Of a DNA stretch of 64,000 nucleotides, positions 45,647-55,298 are shown in pieces. The first letter of the stretch is position 1. Each line of letters begins with the position of its first letter. The position numbers and the translations under genes were made by a program. The stretch is from Beijerinckiaceae bacterium (GTDB lineage Bacteria > Pseudomonadota > Alphaproteobacteria > Rhizobiales > Beijerinckiaceae). The notes beneath the pieces are model-generated. The model was not told where the DNA came from. It did no database searches and saw only the letters and a program-made list of their open reading frames with translations. Where the stretch lies: positions 682,001-746,000 of the forward strand of contig JAPZTO010000002.1 of the NCBI GenBank assembly GCA_027532775.1. Direction: 5' to 3'.

Positions 45647-46465
45647 ATGCGCGACGACAAGGCGACCGAGGACAACCCCAAGAATTTCGTGCAATCCGTC
45701 GTCAAGGCCTTCGCTGTCCTCAAGGCCTTCGATGCCCGGCTGCCGGAATTGACGATCTCCGAGATCGCACAGCGGGCGCAGCTCGATCGCGGCACCTCGT
45801 TCCGGCTGGTCCATACCCTGTGCCATCTCGGCTATCTCGCTGCGGTGCCCCGCAGCCGGCGCTACCGGATGACGCTGAAATGCCTCGAACTGGGCTACAC
45901 CCCGCTCGCCCGCGCCGACCTCAAGATGCTCGCGCGGCCGCTGCTGCAGGAACTGGTGCCCGAAATCGCCGATGCGGCCTCGCTGGGCATGCTCGACGGG
46001 GCGGATGTCGTCTATGTCGAGCGGGCGCAGGTGGAACTGCCGCAGCTCAACCTCGACCGCCGCGCCGGCAGCCGCACGGGGGCCTATGGCGCGGCGCTCG
46101 GGCATGTGCTGCTGGCCTGCATGCCATTGGCCCGGCAGAGGGAAATCCTCGAACAGTCCAACCGCGTCCGCCTGTCGGAGCGAACGCTGGTCGATCTCGA
46201 TGCGATCCTGGCCCGCCTCGCCGAAGTGCGGGCGCGCGGCTATGCGCTGTCCGATGGCGAGAATGCCTATGGCCTCCGCACCGTCGCGGCGGCGATCACC
46301 GATACCGATGGCAACCCGGTGGCCGGCGTCAGCCTGACGATCCATGCCGAGCGCGCCTCGATGGATGCCTTTGCCGCGCGGGCCGTGCCGGAAGTGCTTC
46401 GCGTGGCCGGGGAACTGACCCGCGCCATCACGCACAGCTTCAACACCCTTTCCGTCGCGCGCTAG
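45647..46465 (+). CDS. IclR-family transcriptional regulator of the acid-sugar operon
   Basis: This 272-residue regulator has a winged helix at about residues 15-75 (FVQSVVKAFAVLKAFD, ELTISEIAQRAQLDRGTSFR). The IclR effector domain is seen in YVERAQVELPQLNLDRRAGS, GAYGAALGHVLLACM and RGYALSDGENAYGLRTVAAA. It lies inside the operon, 24 bases after an SDR, so it probably regulates itself with the island. The palindrome at 43831-43850 is a likely target. Confidence 0.88.
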   Translation: MRDDKATEDNPKNFVQSVVKAFAVLKAFDARLPELTISEIAQRAQLDRGTSFRLVHTLCHLGYLAAVPRSRRYRMTLKCLELGYTPLARADLKMLARPLLQELVPEIADAASLGMLDGADVVYVERAQVELPQLNLDRRAGSRTGAYGAALGHVLLACMPLARQREILEQSNRVRLSERTLVDLDAILARLAEVRARGYALSDGENAYGLRTVAAAITDTDGNPVAGVSLTIHAERASMDAFAARAVPEVLRVAGELTRAITHSFNTLSVAR

Positions 46466-46492
46466 CGCGGCAGCCATCAGGAACGGAACATC

Positions 46493-47257
46493 ATGACCGA
46501 GCATCCCCGCAACCTCTTCAAGCTGCGCCTCGGGCGCCAGCAGCAGATCGGCTTCTTCGCGACGTTCGGCTCGCCCGCCCTGACCGAAATGCTGGCGGCC
46601 TGCGGCTTCGACTGGGTGCTTGTCGATACCGAGCACTCGCCGATCGAATTGCCGGATGTGATCGACCATCTCCGTGCGATCGGAGGGGCCGGCCTGCCGG
46701 CGCTTGTCCGGCCGGCCTGGAATGACATGGTCACGATCAAGCGGCTGCTCGACCAGGGCGCGCAGACGCTGCTGATCCCCTATGTCGAGAATGCGGAGGA
46801 GGCCCGCGCCGCGGTGGCGCATACCCGCTTCCCGCCGACGGGCGTCCGCGGCGTCTCCGGCGCCTCGCGGGCCGCGAATTACGGCCTGACACCGGGCTAT
46901 TTCGCGGCGGCCGAGGCCGAACTCTGCGTGATCGTGCAGATCGAGAGTGCCGGCGCGCTGGCGCAGATCGAGGCCATCGCCGCGGTCGAGGGCGTCGATG
47001 CCGTGTTTATCGGCCCCTCCGATCTCGCCGCCTCGATGGGGCATATCGGCAATCCGCAGCATCCCGAGGTGCAGGCGGCAATCGATGACGGGTTCCGGCG
47101 CCTAAAGGCGATGGGCAAGCCGGCCGGCTACCTCACCGGCAACGAGGACGAATTCCGGCGGCGCCTTGCCGAGGGTGTCGATTTCATCAGCTTCGCCACC
47201 GATGCGGTGTTCATCCGCAACGCGACGCTCGGCCTCGTGAAGCGCCTCCGGGGCTGA
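46493..47257 (+). CDS. HpcH/HpaI aldolase family protein
   Basis: This 254-residue class II pyruvate-type aldolase has FATFGSPALTEMLAACGFDW, LVDTEHSPIELPDVIDHL (the DxEH region), VRPAWNDMVTIKRLLDQGAQ, VQIESAGALAQIEAI (metal-ligand Glu) and the GPSDLAASMGHIG (metal-ligand Asp) block. Related enzymes cleave 2-keto-3-deoxy sugar acids and 4-hydroxy-2-ketoheptanedioate to pyruvate and an aldehyde. It is 3 bases upstream of a DUF1537 kinase. The exact substrate is not readable from sequence. Confidence 0.87.
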   Translation: MTEHPRNLFKLRLGRQQQIGFFATFGSPALTEMLAACGFDWVLVDTEHSPIELPDVIDHLRAIGGAGLPALVRPAWNDMVTIKRLLDQGAQTLLIPYVENAEEARAAVAHTRFPPTGVRGVSGASRAANYGLTPGYFAAAEAELCVIVQIESAGALAQIEAIAAVEGVDAVFIGPSDLAASMGHIGNPQHPEVQAAIDDGFRRLKAMGKPAGYLTGNEDEFRRRLAEGVDFISFATDAVFIRNATLGLVKRLRG

Positions 47258-47260
47258 GGC

Positions 47261-48379
47261 ATGTCCCATGGATATGACAGCTTGCGCCTGATGGCCGATG
47301 ACATGACCGGCGCGCTCGACAGCGCCGCCGGCCTTGTCGGCGTGTTCGGCCCACTGGCGGTCAGCATCCGGCCGGAAGTTGCCTGTCCGGTTCTTGATAC
47401 AAACACGCGCGAGGCGACGGCTGAAGAGGCAGCCGCGCGGGTGGCCGGCTGGGCCGGTCATCTCGCGCCGGAACCCGGCCGGCTCAGCTTTTTCAAACTC
47501 GACAGCCTGCTGCGCGGAAATGCCAGCAACGAACTCGCGGCCCTGGCCCGGGCACTGCCTTTCGCCAGGGTGGTGATCGCACCCGCCCTGCCCGCGCAGA
47601 ACCGGGTGACTCGCGGCGGCCGCCAGCATTGGCGCACAGGCAGCGCCTGGCAACCGACCGGCGAGGATCTTTCGGCAAGCCTTGATGCTTCCGGGATCGC
47701 GCCGGTCCGGCTCCGCCCCGGCGACAACCCGGCACCGGGCCTGTCGCTCTACGATGCCGAAACCGACAGCGATCTTGACGCCATCGTCGCGTCCGCAATG
47801 GGCGAAACCGGCCCCATGCTCTGGGCGGGGTCAGGCGGGCTGGCCGCGGCTCTCGGCCGCGTGCTCGGTGGCCGCCTGCCGCCGCGCCCTGTCCTGCCTG
47901 CGCCCTTGCTCGGGCTGGTCGGAACCGATCACCCCGTCATGCGGGTACAACTCGCGCGATTGCCTGACCGCCCGGTCGAATTGGCTGAACACTCAGTCGA
48001 GGAATGCGAATTGCTGTCCGGAAAGCTGGCCCGGTCTGGCCATGCCTTCGCGCAGTGCCGGCTGCCGGACGGGCTCGACCGCGCAGAAGCCCGCCACCGG
48101 ATCGAGGCAGCCTTTGCCGGCGCCGTCGGCCGGATCGCGCGGCCGGGCACGCTCTTTGTCAGCGGCGGGGAGACGCTCCGCAGCCTGCTGGCGCCGCTGG
48201 GGGTTGAACGGATCGAGGTGATGGGCGAATGGGAGCCGGGCGCCCCGGTTTCCCGCCTCTCCGGCGGGCGCTGGGCCAACCTGCCGCTGGTCTCGAAATC
48301 CGGGGCCTTCGGCGCACCCGACTTCCTGACACGCCTTCTCGCTGCTCTCCAACCTGTTGCCGTGGAACCTCAGCCATGA
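47261..48379 (+). CDS. Four-carbon acid sugar kinase family protein (DUF1537), DtnK-like candidate
   Basis: This 372-residue DUF1537 kinase starts LRLMADDMTGALDSAAGLVG (DDxTG) and has LFVSGGETLRSLLAPLG in the nucleotide domain. It is shorter than its partner at 41080-42435 and clearly a different subgroup. Its stop overlaps a PdxA-type gene as ATGA. The combination of a DUF1537 kinase and PdxA2 is known for D-threonate degradation (DtnK then PdxA2, giving dihydroxyacetone phosphate), so threonate or a stereoisomer is the leading substrate. Confidence 0.84.
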   Translation: MSHGYDSLRLMADDMTGALDSAAGLVGVFGPLAVSIRPEVACPVLDTNTREATAEEAAARVAGWAGHLAPEPGRLSFFKLDSLLRGNASNELAALARALPFARVVIAPALPAQNRVTRGGRQHWRTGSAWQPTGEDLSASLDASGIAPVRLRPGDNPAPGLSLYDAETDSDLDAIVASAMGETGPMLWAGSGGLAAALGRVLGGRLPPRPVLPAPLLGLVGTDHPVMRVQLARLPDRPVELAEHSVEECELLSGKLARSGHAFAQCRLPDGLDRAEARHRIEAAFAGAVGRIARPGTLFVSGGETLRSLLAPLGVERIEVMGEWEPGAPVSRLSGGRWANLPLVSKSGAFGAPDFLTRLLAALQPVAVEPQP

Positions 48380-49392
48380 CCCCGCATCTCGCCATCACCA
48401 TGGGTGATCCCGCCGGAATCGGCCCGGAAATCATCGTCCGGGCGGCAGCAAAGCTGGCGGCGCGGCTGGCCGCCGGCGAGTTCCGCCTGCTTGTGGTAGG
48501 CGATGTGCCCTCGCTGCGGAAAGCCGAAACCCTGCTGGGCGCGGCGCCGATCCCCGAAGCGCGCGAGGACGCGGCATGGCCTGCCCTTGCCTGCCTGCAG
48601 GCCGGCGATCCCGGCGGAGAGATCCGGACCGGCGAAATCGGCGCGCCCGGCGGCAGGGTAGCCTATCTCGCGATCGAGAAAGCGGTACAACTGGCGCAGC
48701 AGGGCCGCGTGCAGGGGCTGGTGACGGCGCCGCTCAACAAGGAAGCGCTGAACCTTGCGGGCTATCACTATGCGGGCCACACCGAACTTTTGGCCGAACT
48801 GACCGGCGTGAAGGGCTCGGTCATGATGCTGGCGCATGGCAACATGAATGTCAGCCATGTCACCACGCATGTCGCGCTGGAGGATGTGCCGAAGCGGCTC
48901 ACGCCCGAGCGCCTGCGCCGGGTGATCGACCTGACCGAGAACGCCCTGCGCCGGCTTGGCAAGGCGAAGCCGCGGATCGCCGTGGCCGCGCTCAACCCGC
49001 ATGCCGGCGAAGGCGGTCTGTTCGGCCGGCAGGATATCGACATTTCCGCGCCGACCATTGCGAAAGCCGTGGCGGACGGGCTCGATGTGATCGGACCGGT
49101 GCCCGGCGACACGGTCTTCGTGAAACTCCGGGCCGGACAATACGATGCCGTGGTGGCGATGTATCACGATCAGGGCCATATCCCCGTCAAGCTGCTGGGA
49201 TTCCACGTCGATCCAGCCACGGGCAAATGGGATGCGCTGTCCGGCGTCAACATCACGCTCGGCCTGCCGATCATCCGGACCTCTGTCGATCATGGCACGG
49301 CCTTCGATATTGCCGGCCAGGGCATCGCCTCGGAAACCAGCCTGATCGAGGCCATCGACTACGCCATGCGCCTCGCCTCGCATCCCGCCTGA
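48376..49392 (+). CDS. pdxA2: 4-hydroxythreonine-4-phosphate dehydrogenase family, PdxA2-like
   Basis: This 338-residue PdxA-family oxidative decarboxylase starts AITMGDPAGIGPEIIVRAAA. The three metal-ligand histidines are in YHYAGHTELLAELTG, YHDQGHIPVKLLGF and VDHGTAFDIAGQG. The gene is coupled to a DUF1537 kinase, which points to the catabolic PdxA2 branch (threonate- or erythronate-4-phosphate) rather than vitamin B6 synthesis. A canonical PdxA elsewhere in the genome would support this. The symbol is used for the subgroup, not for proven substrate. Confidence 0.87.
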   Translation: MTPHLAITMGDPAGIGPEIIVRAAAKLAARLAAGEFRLLVVGDVPSLRKAETLLGAAPIPEAREDAAWPALACLQAGDPGGEIRTGEIGAPGGRVAYLAIEKAVQLAQQGRVQGLVTAPLNKEALNLAGYHYAGHTELLAELTGVKGSVMMLAHGNMNVSHVTTHVALEDVPKRLTPERLRRVIDLTENALRRLGKAKPRIAVAALNPHAGEGGLFGRQDIDISAPTIAKAVADGLDVIGPVPGDTVFVKLRAGQYDAVVAMYHDQGHIPVKLLGFHVDPATGKWDALSGVNITLGLPIIRTSVDHGTAFDIAGQGIASETSLIEAIDYAMRLASHPA

Positions 49393-49402
49393 GGAGCCTG
49401 CC

Positions 49403-50575
49403 ATGAATGCCGCCGAGGAAGCCGCTGCCCTGATCGATGACGGCCTGCTGCGGCCGCGTCCCGGCCATCCGGGCCAGTTCGAGGCATTTCTCCCCTCGCC
49501 CTGCCCGCAGAACCATGCCGCCAACCTGATGACCCTCGGCGACGGGTCGCTGGGCTGCGTCTGGTTCGGCGGCACGCAGGAGGGGATGTCGGATATCTCG
49601 ATCCATTTCGCCCGCCTCGCCCCGGGCGCCGGGCAATGGAGCGAGACGGTGAAGCTGGTCGATGACCCCGCGCGTTCGGAACAGAACCCGATCCTGTTTC
49701 CCACGCCGGAAGGGCCGCTCTGGCTGCTTTATACCTCACAGAAATCCGGCAACCAGGACACGGCGATCGTCCGGCGGCGGATCTCCACCGATCATGGCGG
49801 CAGCTGGTCCTCGCCTGATACGCTGATCGGTGATGCCGGCACCTTCGTGCGGCAGCCGGTGCAGGTGCTGGCCAATGGCGACTGGCTGATCGGCACCTTC
49901 CTCTGCCGCACCACGCCCGGCATGAAATGGGTGGGCGACAACGATGTCTCGGTGCTGCGGATCAGTCCGGACAAGGGCCGCACATGGCGCTCCGTCGAGG
50001 TGCCGGATAGCCTCGGCTGCGTCCATATGGGCGTGGTCGAAGCCGGGCCGGGCGAATTGCTGGCGCTGTTCCGCAGCCGCTGGGCGGATTTCATCCATGC
50101 CAGCCGCTCGACGGATGGCGGAAAAACCTGGTCGCCCTGCCGGCCGACAGAGTTGCCCAACAACAATTCCTCGATCCAGGCGACGCGCCTCGCCGATGGG
50201 CGGCTCGCCCTTGTCTACAACCATTCCAGCGCGGCCAATGCTACGGATCGCCGCCTCTCGCTGTATGATGAGATCGAGGACGAGGAGGAGATGGGGGCAC
50301 CGGCCGTCGAGGCGCCAAAGCCGGCCCGGCAGGCCTTCTGGGGTGCGCCGCGCGCGCCGCTCTGCCTTGCCTTGTCCGAAGATGGCGGCCGGAGCTGGCC
50401 GGTCCGGCTGGAACTGGAGATCGGCGACGGCTACTGCATGACCAACAACTCGCTCGACCGCCGCAACCGCGAATTGTCGTATCCGAGTGTCCACCAGATG
50501 CCGGATGGCAGCCTGCATGTGGCCTTCACCTATCACCGCCAGCGGATCAAGCATCTGATGCTGAAGGGAGTATGA
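49403..50575 (+). CDS. Sialidase-like BNR/Asp-box protein
   Basis: This 390-residue protein has four Asp boxes (SxDxGxxW): STDHGGSW at 128-135, SPDKGRTW at 188-195, STDGGKTW at 236-243 and SEDGGRSW at 325-332. They mark a six-blade sialidase-type propeller. The Asn-rich NPILFPTPEG and LPNNNSSIQA blocks are shared by the exo-sialidase-like family. No signal peptide is visible. It starts 10 bases after pdxA2 with GGAG upstream. It may be a cytoplasmic hydrolase or lyase for a conjugated sugar acid; true sialidase activity is not implied. Confidence 0.8.
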   Translation: MNAAEEAAALIDDGLLRPRPGHPGQFEAFLPSPCPQNHAANLMTLGDGSLGCVWFGGTQEGMSDISIHFARLAPGAGQWSETVKLVDDPARSEQNPILFPTPEGPLWLLYTSQKSGNQDTAIVRRRISTDHGGSWSSPDTLIGDAGTFVRQPVQVLANGDWLIGTFLCRTTPGMKWVGDNDVSVLRISPDKGRTWRSVEVPDSLGCVHMGVVEAGPGELLALFRSRWADFIHASRSTDGGKTWSPCRPTELPNNNSSIQATRLADGRLALVYNHSSAANATDRRLSLYDEIEDEEEMGAPAVEAPKPARQAFWGAPRAPLCLALSEDGGRSWPVRLELEIGDGYCMTNNSLDRRNRELSYPSVHQMPDGSLHVAFTYHRQRIKHLMLKGV

Positions 50576-50699
50576 TCGCTATTCTTTCCCTCCGCGCATA
50601 ATTCCTTGGAATTCTTGACATGGCAGCGAATTGCCGTTTCCGGCGTAAATGGGCCATGCGGCAGGACCCGCTAGACCGCGCGCGAAGGAGGAACCCGAC

Positions 50700-52799
50700 A
50701 TGACGAACCGGATCGACAAGGCTGGCCTCAAGGTGGCGGCGGAACTCGCCTCTTTCGTCGACGAGCGCGTCCTGCCCGGAACGGGCGTCGAACCCGGCGC
50801 CTTCTGGAGCGGGATGGCGGCGATCTTCGCGCGGTTCGCACCGCGCAACCGCGAATTGCTCGCCGCGCGTGACCAGCTTCAGGCGAAGATCGATTCCTGG
50901 CATGCGGACCGTGCCGGCAAGCCATTCGATGCCGCCGCTTATGAGGCTTTCCTGCGTGAGATCGGCTATCTCGTGCCCGAGCCGGCGCCGTTCAAGGTCA
51001 GCACGACCAATGTCGATGCCGAAATCGCCTCCTCTGCCGGCCCGCAGCTGGTGGTGCCGGTGCTCAATGCGCGGTTTGTGCTCAATGCCGCCAATGCGCG
51101 CTGGGGCAGCCTATACGACGCGCTCTATGGGACCGATGCCCTCGCTCCGCCCCAGGCCGGCGGTTATGACCCGGCCCGCGGCGCCAAGGTGATCGCCTGG
51201 GCCAAGGCCTTCCTCGACAAGGCGGCGCCGCTCGCCTCCGGCAGCTGGACCGACTGGACAGGTGGCATGCCGGCCCTGGCCAACCCGGCGCAGCTCGTCG
51301 GCACCAATGGTGCCAATTTCCTGCTGAAGAATAACGGCCTGCATATCGAACTGGTCATCGATCCGACCCACCGGATCGGCAAGGACGATCCGGCCGGCCT
51401 CGCCGATATCGTGCTCGAATCCGCGCTGACGACCATTGTCGATCTCGAGGATTCGATCGCCGCCGTCGATGCGGAAGACAAGGTCGCGGCCTATGCGAAC
51501 TGGCTCGGCCTGATGAATGGCACGCTCGAGGACACGTTCGAGAAGGGCGGCAAGCCGATGACGCGCCGCCTCAACAGCGACCGCAATTACACCGCGCCCG
51601 ATGGCAGCCGCCTGACGCTGCCGGGCCGCAGCCTGCTCTTCGTGCGGAATGTCGGCCATCTGATGACGAACCCCGCTATCCTGCTGCCGGATGGCAGCGA
51701 GGCACCGGAAGGCATTCTTGACGGCATCATGACCAGCACGATCGCCCTGCATGACATCAAGGGCCTCGGCAAGTTCCGCAACAGTCGCAACGGCAATGTC
51801 TATATCGTGAAGCCGAAGATGCATGGCCCGACCGAGGCCGCCTTCACGAATGACCTGTTCGATGCGGTCGAGGACCTGCTTGGCCTCGCCCGCTACACGC
51901 TGAAGGTCGGCGTGATGGACGAGGAGCGCCGAACCTCGGCCAATCTCGCGGCCTGCATCGCCGCGGTGCAGAACCGGATCGTCTTCATCAATACCGGGTT
52001 CCTCGACCGCACCGGCGACGAGATGCATACCTCGATGCGGGCCGGCGCGATGATCCGCAAGGGCGATATGAAGACCTCGTCCTGGATCTCGGCCTACGAG
52101 GACCGGAACGTGCAGATCGGCCTCGCCTGCGGCCTTTCCGGCAAGGCGCAGATCGGCAAGGGCATGTGGGCGGCGCCGGACCGGATGGCCGATATGCTGG
52201 TGCAGAAGATCGGGCATCCGAAATCGGGCGCGACCACGGCCTGGGTGCCCTCGCCGACGGCTGCCACCCTGCATGCCACGCATTACCACCATGTCGATGT
52301 CTATGCCCGCCAGAAAGAGCGCCTGGCAGAGCCGGTGGCCCCGCTCTCGGCGCTGCTGACGATTCCCACCGCGCCGGGGCGCAACTGGTCGCCGGAGGAA
52401 ATCACCGCCGAGCTGGACAACAATGCCCAGGGCATTCTCGGCTATGTCGTGCGCTGGGTTGACCAGGGCATCGGCTGCTCGAAAGTGCCGGACATTCATG
52501 ATGTCGGGCTGATGGAAGACCGCGCGACCCTGCGCATCTCCTCGCAGCACATGGCCAACTGGCTGCTCCATGGCGTCTGCACGGCCGAGCAGATCGACGC
52601 GGCCTTCGCCCGCATGGCGAAGAAGGTCGATGGCCAGAATGCCGGAGATCCGCTCTACCGGCCGATGGCAGGGAACGAGGCGACCAGCCTCGCCTTCCAG
52701 GCCGCCCGGGCGCTGGTTTTTGACGGTATCGCGCAGCCGAATGGCTATACCGAGCCGCTGCTCCATGCCTTCCGCCAACGCGTGAAGGCCCAGGGGTAA
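50700..52799 (+). CDS. glcB: Malate synthase G
   Basis: This 699-residue enzyme condenses glyoxylate with acetyl-CoA to malate. The G-type landmarks are [12 protein letters not shown]-like text [65 protein letters not shown] and the catalytic-base region [17 protein letters not shown]. Length agrees with the family. AAGGAGG lies upstream of the ATG at 50700 ([16 protein letters not shown]). It has its own 124-base upstream gap and is not clearly part of the acid-sugar operon, though glyoxylate could be a product of neighbouring pathways. Confidence 0.95.
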   Translation: MTNRIDKAGLKVAAELASFVDERVLPGTGVEPGAFWSGMAAIFARFAPRNRELLAARDQLQAKIDSWHADRAGKPFDAAAYEAFLREIGYLVPEPAPFKVSTTNVDAEIASSAGPQLVVPVLNARFVLNAANARWGSLYDALYGTDALAPPQAGGYDPARGAKVIAWAKAFLDKAAPLASGSWTDWTGGMPALANPAQLVGTNGANFLLKNNGLHIELVIDPTHRIGKDDPAGLADIVLESALTTIVDLEDSIAAVDAEDKVAAYANWLGLMNGTLEDTFEKGGKPMTRRLNSDRNYTAPDGSRLTLPGRSLLFVRNVGHLMTNPAILLPDGSEAPEGILDGIMTSTIALHDIKGLGKFRNSRNGNVYIVKPKMHGPTEAAFTNDLFDAVEDLLGLARYTLKVGVMDEERRTSANLAACIAAVQNRIVFINTGFLDRTGDEMHTSMRAGAMIRKGDMKTSSWISAYEDRNVQIGLACGLSGKAQIGKGMWAAPDRMADMLVQKIGHPKSGATTAWVPSPTAATLHATHYHHVDVYARQKERLAEPVAPLSALLTIPTAPGRNWSPEEITAELDNNAQGILGYVVRWVDQGIGCSKVPDIHDVGLMEDRATLRISSQHMANWLLHGVCTAEQIDAAFARMAKKVDGQNAGDPLYRPMAGNEATSLAFQAARALVFDGIAQPNGYTEPLLHAFRQRVKAQG

Positions 52800-52952
52800 G
52801 ACGCTTTCGTCTGCCGAGGGGACATCCGTGGATGGCCGGGACCTGCCCGGCCATGACACCTCACATCACGCGCCACTCACCATTCCGGCAATTCCCCCTC
52901 GCCTTGCGCTGTGGCATCTTCCCGGACGCTGATGCTGCTCCGGAGACGCGCG

Positions 52953-53432
52953 ATGCTGAAGACCTTGAGAAAATTCATCCTTGTCGGCTCGCATCTCACC
53001 ATGCTGGCCATCGGCTTCGGGCTGGGCATCTACCTGCTGCCGATCCTGATCGCGCCGAAAGGGCCGGATCAGGCGGCGCTTGTTGCCGCGGCAGAGGGCG
53101 CGATGTTCCGGGCCGAATTCCGGCGGGACCTCAAGGGCAGCGACTTTTTCCACTGGGGTGAAGGCAAGGTGAGCCTCACGCCGCAGCGGATCGCCCATGA
53201 GGGCAAGCTCGCGCCGGGGCCGGATTACAAGCTCTACCTCGTGAAGACCTTCGTCGAGGACGAGGTGGAATTCCTCGCGGTCAAGAGCGAAGCCCGGCTC
53301 ATCGGCGACGTGAAGACGTTCAACGGCTTCATTCTCGACCTGCCGGCCGGAGTGGACCTTGCCGAGTACACGACCGTGCTGGTCTGGTGCGAGAGCTTCA
53401 GCGAGTTCATCAGCGCTGCGAAGTATCGGTAG
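52953..53432 (+). CDS. DM13-domain membrane protein
   Basis: This 159-residue protein has one N-terminal membrane anchor (about residues 9-32) and a DM13 domain. The domain is seen in GPDYKLYLVKTFVEDEVEF, VDLAEYTTVLVWCESF and a terminal EFISAAKYR. DM13 is a small beta-barrel with a conserved cysteine thought to take part in redox or electron transfer. The ATG at 52953 has GGAG upstream; earlier in-frame starts are weaker. The gene stands alone between malate synthase and a convergent ABC-F gene. Confidence 0.8.
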   Translation: MLKTLRKFILVGSHLTMLAIGFGLGIYLLPILIAPKGPDQAALVAAAEGAMFRAEFRRDLKGSDFFHWGEGKVSLTPQRIAHEGKLAPGPDYKLYLVKTFVEDEVEFLAVKSEARLIGDVKTFNGFILDLPAGVDLAEYTTVLVWCESFSEFISAAKYR

Positions 53433-53482
53433 GCTGGCGGGAGCAGCGTTCGCATAGAATAGGGGAAGCGACCGTGCGCTTT

Positions 53483-53529
53483 CCCTCTCCTCACCAGGGA
53501 GAGGGTGGCGCGAAGCGCCGGGTGAGGGG
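53483..53529. repeat. Palindromic intergenic element between convergent genes
   Basis: The element runs from CCCTCTCC to GGTGAGGGG. It contains two hairpins: CCCTCTCC pairing with GGAGAGGG around a short loop, and GGCGC-gaa-GCGCC. This pattern recurs as a dispersed palindromic element in many high-GC Alphaproteobacteria. Between the convergent DM13 and ABC-F genes it may also end or stabilise both transcripts. Confidence 0.55.
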
Positions 53530-53538
53530 CCTGCTGGA

Positions 53539-55161
53539 TCAACTCCGCAGGCCCGGCGCTTCCTGGCCGGTGCTGGCGACATATTCGGTATAGCCGCCGC
53601 CATAGGCATGCACACCGTCGGGCGTGAGTTCGAGCACGCGGTTCGACAGGGCAGCGAGGAAATGCCGGTCATGCGAAACGAAGAGCATGGTGCCTTCGTA
53701 TTGCGCCAGCGCATTGACCAGCATTTCCTTGGTGGCGAGGTCGAGATGGTTGGTCGGCTCGTCGAGAACCAGCAGGTTCGGCGGGTCGAACAGCATCATC
53801 GCCATGACAAGCCGGGCCTTCTCGCCGCCGGAGAGGACGCGGCAGCGCTTCTCGATGTCATCGCCGGAAAAGCCGAAACAGCCGGCCAGCGTGCGGAGAG
53901 AGCCCTGCCCGGCCTGCGGAAATTTCTGCTCCAGCATCTGGAAGATGGTGAGATCGCCCTCGAGAATGTCCATCGCGTGCTGGGAGAAATAGCCCATCTT
54001 CACGCCAACGCCGATCTGCACCGTACCGGAATCAGGCGTGGTATCGCCCGCCACAAGCTTCAGCAGGGTGGATTTGCCGGCGCCGTTGATGCCCATCACG
54101 CACCAGCGCTCCTTGCGGCGGACATGGAAATCCAGCCCGTCATAGATCACGCGGCTGCCATAGCGTTTGTGGACGCCCTTGACGCTGATCACGTCATCGC
54201 CAGAGCGGGGCGCGGGCTGGAACTCGAAGGCGATGGTCTGGCGGCGGCGGGGCGGCTCGACCTTCTCGATCTTGTCGAGCTTTTTCACCCGGCTCTGGAC
54301 CTGCGCGGCATGGCTGGCGCGGGCCTTGAACCGCTCGATAAAGGCAATCTCCTTGGCGAGCATGGCTTTCTGGCGTTCGAACTGCGCCTGCTGCTGCTTC
54401 TCGGCCAAGGCGCGCTGCTCGACATAGAATTCGTAATTGCCCGAATAGGTGGTCAACGAACCGCCATCGATCTCGACGATCTTGGTGACGATGCGGTTCA
54501 TGAACTCGCGGTCATGCGAGGTCATCATCAGCGCGCCCTCGTAGCTCTTGAGGAACTGCTCTAGCCAGATCAGGCTTTCGAGATCGAGATGGTTCGAGGG
54601 CTCATCCAGCAGCATCACATCCGGACGCATGAGCAGGATGCGGGCCAGCGCGACGCGCATCTTCCAGCCGCCGGAGAGCTTGCCGACATCGCCATCCATC
54701 ATTTCCTGGCTGAAGCCGAGGCCGTCCAGCACCTCGCGGGCGCGGCCATCGAGGGCGTAGCCGTCCAGCTCCTCGAACCGGGCCTGCACCTCGCCGTAGC
54801 GGGTAATGATCTCCTCGAGCTGGTTGCCCTTGCCGGGATCGACCATATCGGCCTCGAGCGCCGCCATCTCGGCCGCAACGGCACTGACCGGGCCGGCCCC
54901 TTCCATCACCTCGGCGACGGCGGAACGGCCGGCCATCTCGCCGACATCCTGGTCGAAATAGCCGATGATCGTGCCGCGATCGACCGAGATCTGCCCCTCA
55001 TCCGGACCATCCTGCCCGGTAATCATGCGGAACAGGGTGGATTTGCCGGCGCCATTCGGGCCGACAAGGCCGATCTTCTCGCCGCGCAGCAGCGTGGCAG
55101 AGGCCTCGACAAACAACAACTGGCTGCTGTTTCGCTTGGAAACGCTTTCGACACGGATCAT
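53539..55161 (-). CDS. ABC-F family ATP-binding protein (YbiT/Uup-like)
   Basis: This 540-residue soluble protein has two ATPase domains and no membrane part. Domain 1 has Walker [17 protein letters not shown], signature [15 protein letters not shown] and [19 protein letters not shown]. Domain 2 has [31 protein letters not shown] and [20 protein letters not shown] charged linker with [18 protein letters not shown] joins them. ABC-F proteins bind the ribosome and affect translation. I chose the ATG at 55161 ([11 protein letters not shown]); a GTG 33 bases upstream is also in frame. Confidence 0.92.
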   Translation of the reverse strand: MIRVESVSKRNSSQLLFVEASATLLRGEKIGLVGPNGAGKSTLFRMITGQDGPDEGQISVDRGTIIGYFDQDVGEMAGRSAVAEVMEGAGPVSAVAAEMAALEADMVDPGKGNQLEEIITRYGEVQARFEELDGYALDGRAREVLDGLGFSQEMMDGDVGKLSGGWKMRVALARILLMRPDVMLLDEPSNHLDLESLIWLEQFLKSYEGALMMTSHDREFMNRIVTKIVEIDGGSLTTYSGNYEFYVEQRALAEKQQQAQFERQKAMLAKEIAFIERFKARASHAAQVQSRVKKLDKIEKVEPPRRRQTIAFEFQPAPRSGDDVISVKGVHKRYGSRVIYDGLDFHVRRKERWCVMGINGAGKSTLLKLVAGDTTPDSGTVQIGVGVKMGYFSQHAMDILEGDLTIFQMLEQKFPQAGQGSLRTLAGCFGFSGDDIEKRCRVLSGGEKARLVMAMMLFDPPNLLVLDEPTNHLDLATKEMLVNALAQYEGTMLFVSHDRHFLAALSNRVLELTPDGVHAYGGGYTEYVASTGQEAPGLRS

Positions 55162-55298
55162 GGGGAAGGGCCTGTTACGACGGTTGCGGCTCACATAGCC
55201 GCTGGCCGTGCGTGAAGCGACAGAAAAACACTCCGCATCAACCCGAATATGCTGTATGGGAGCGGCAACGATGCCAATTTCACAATCCGGGGACCAGA

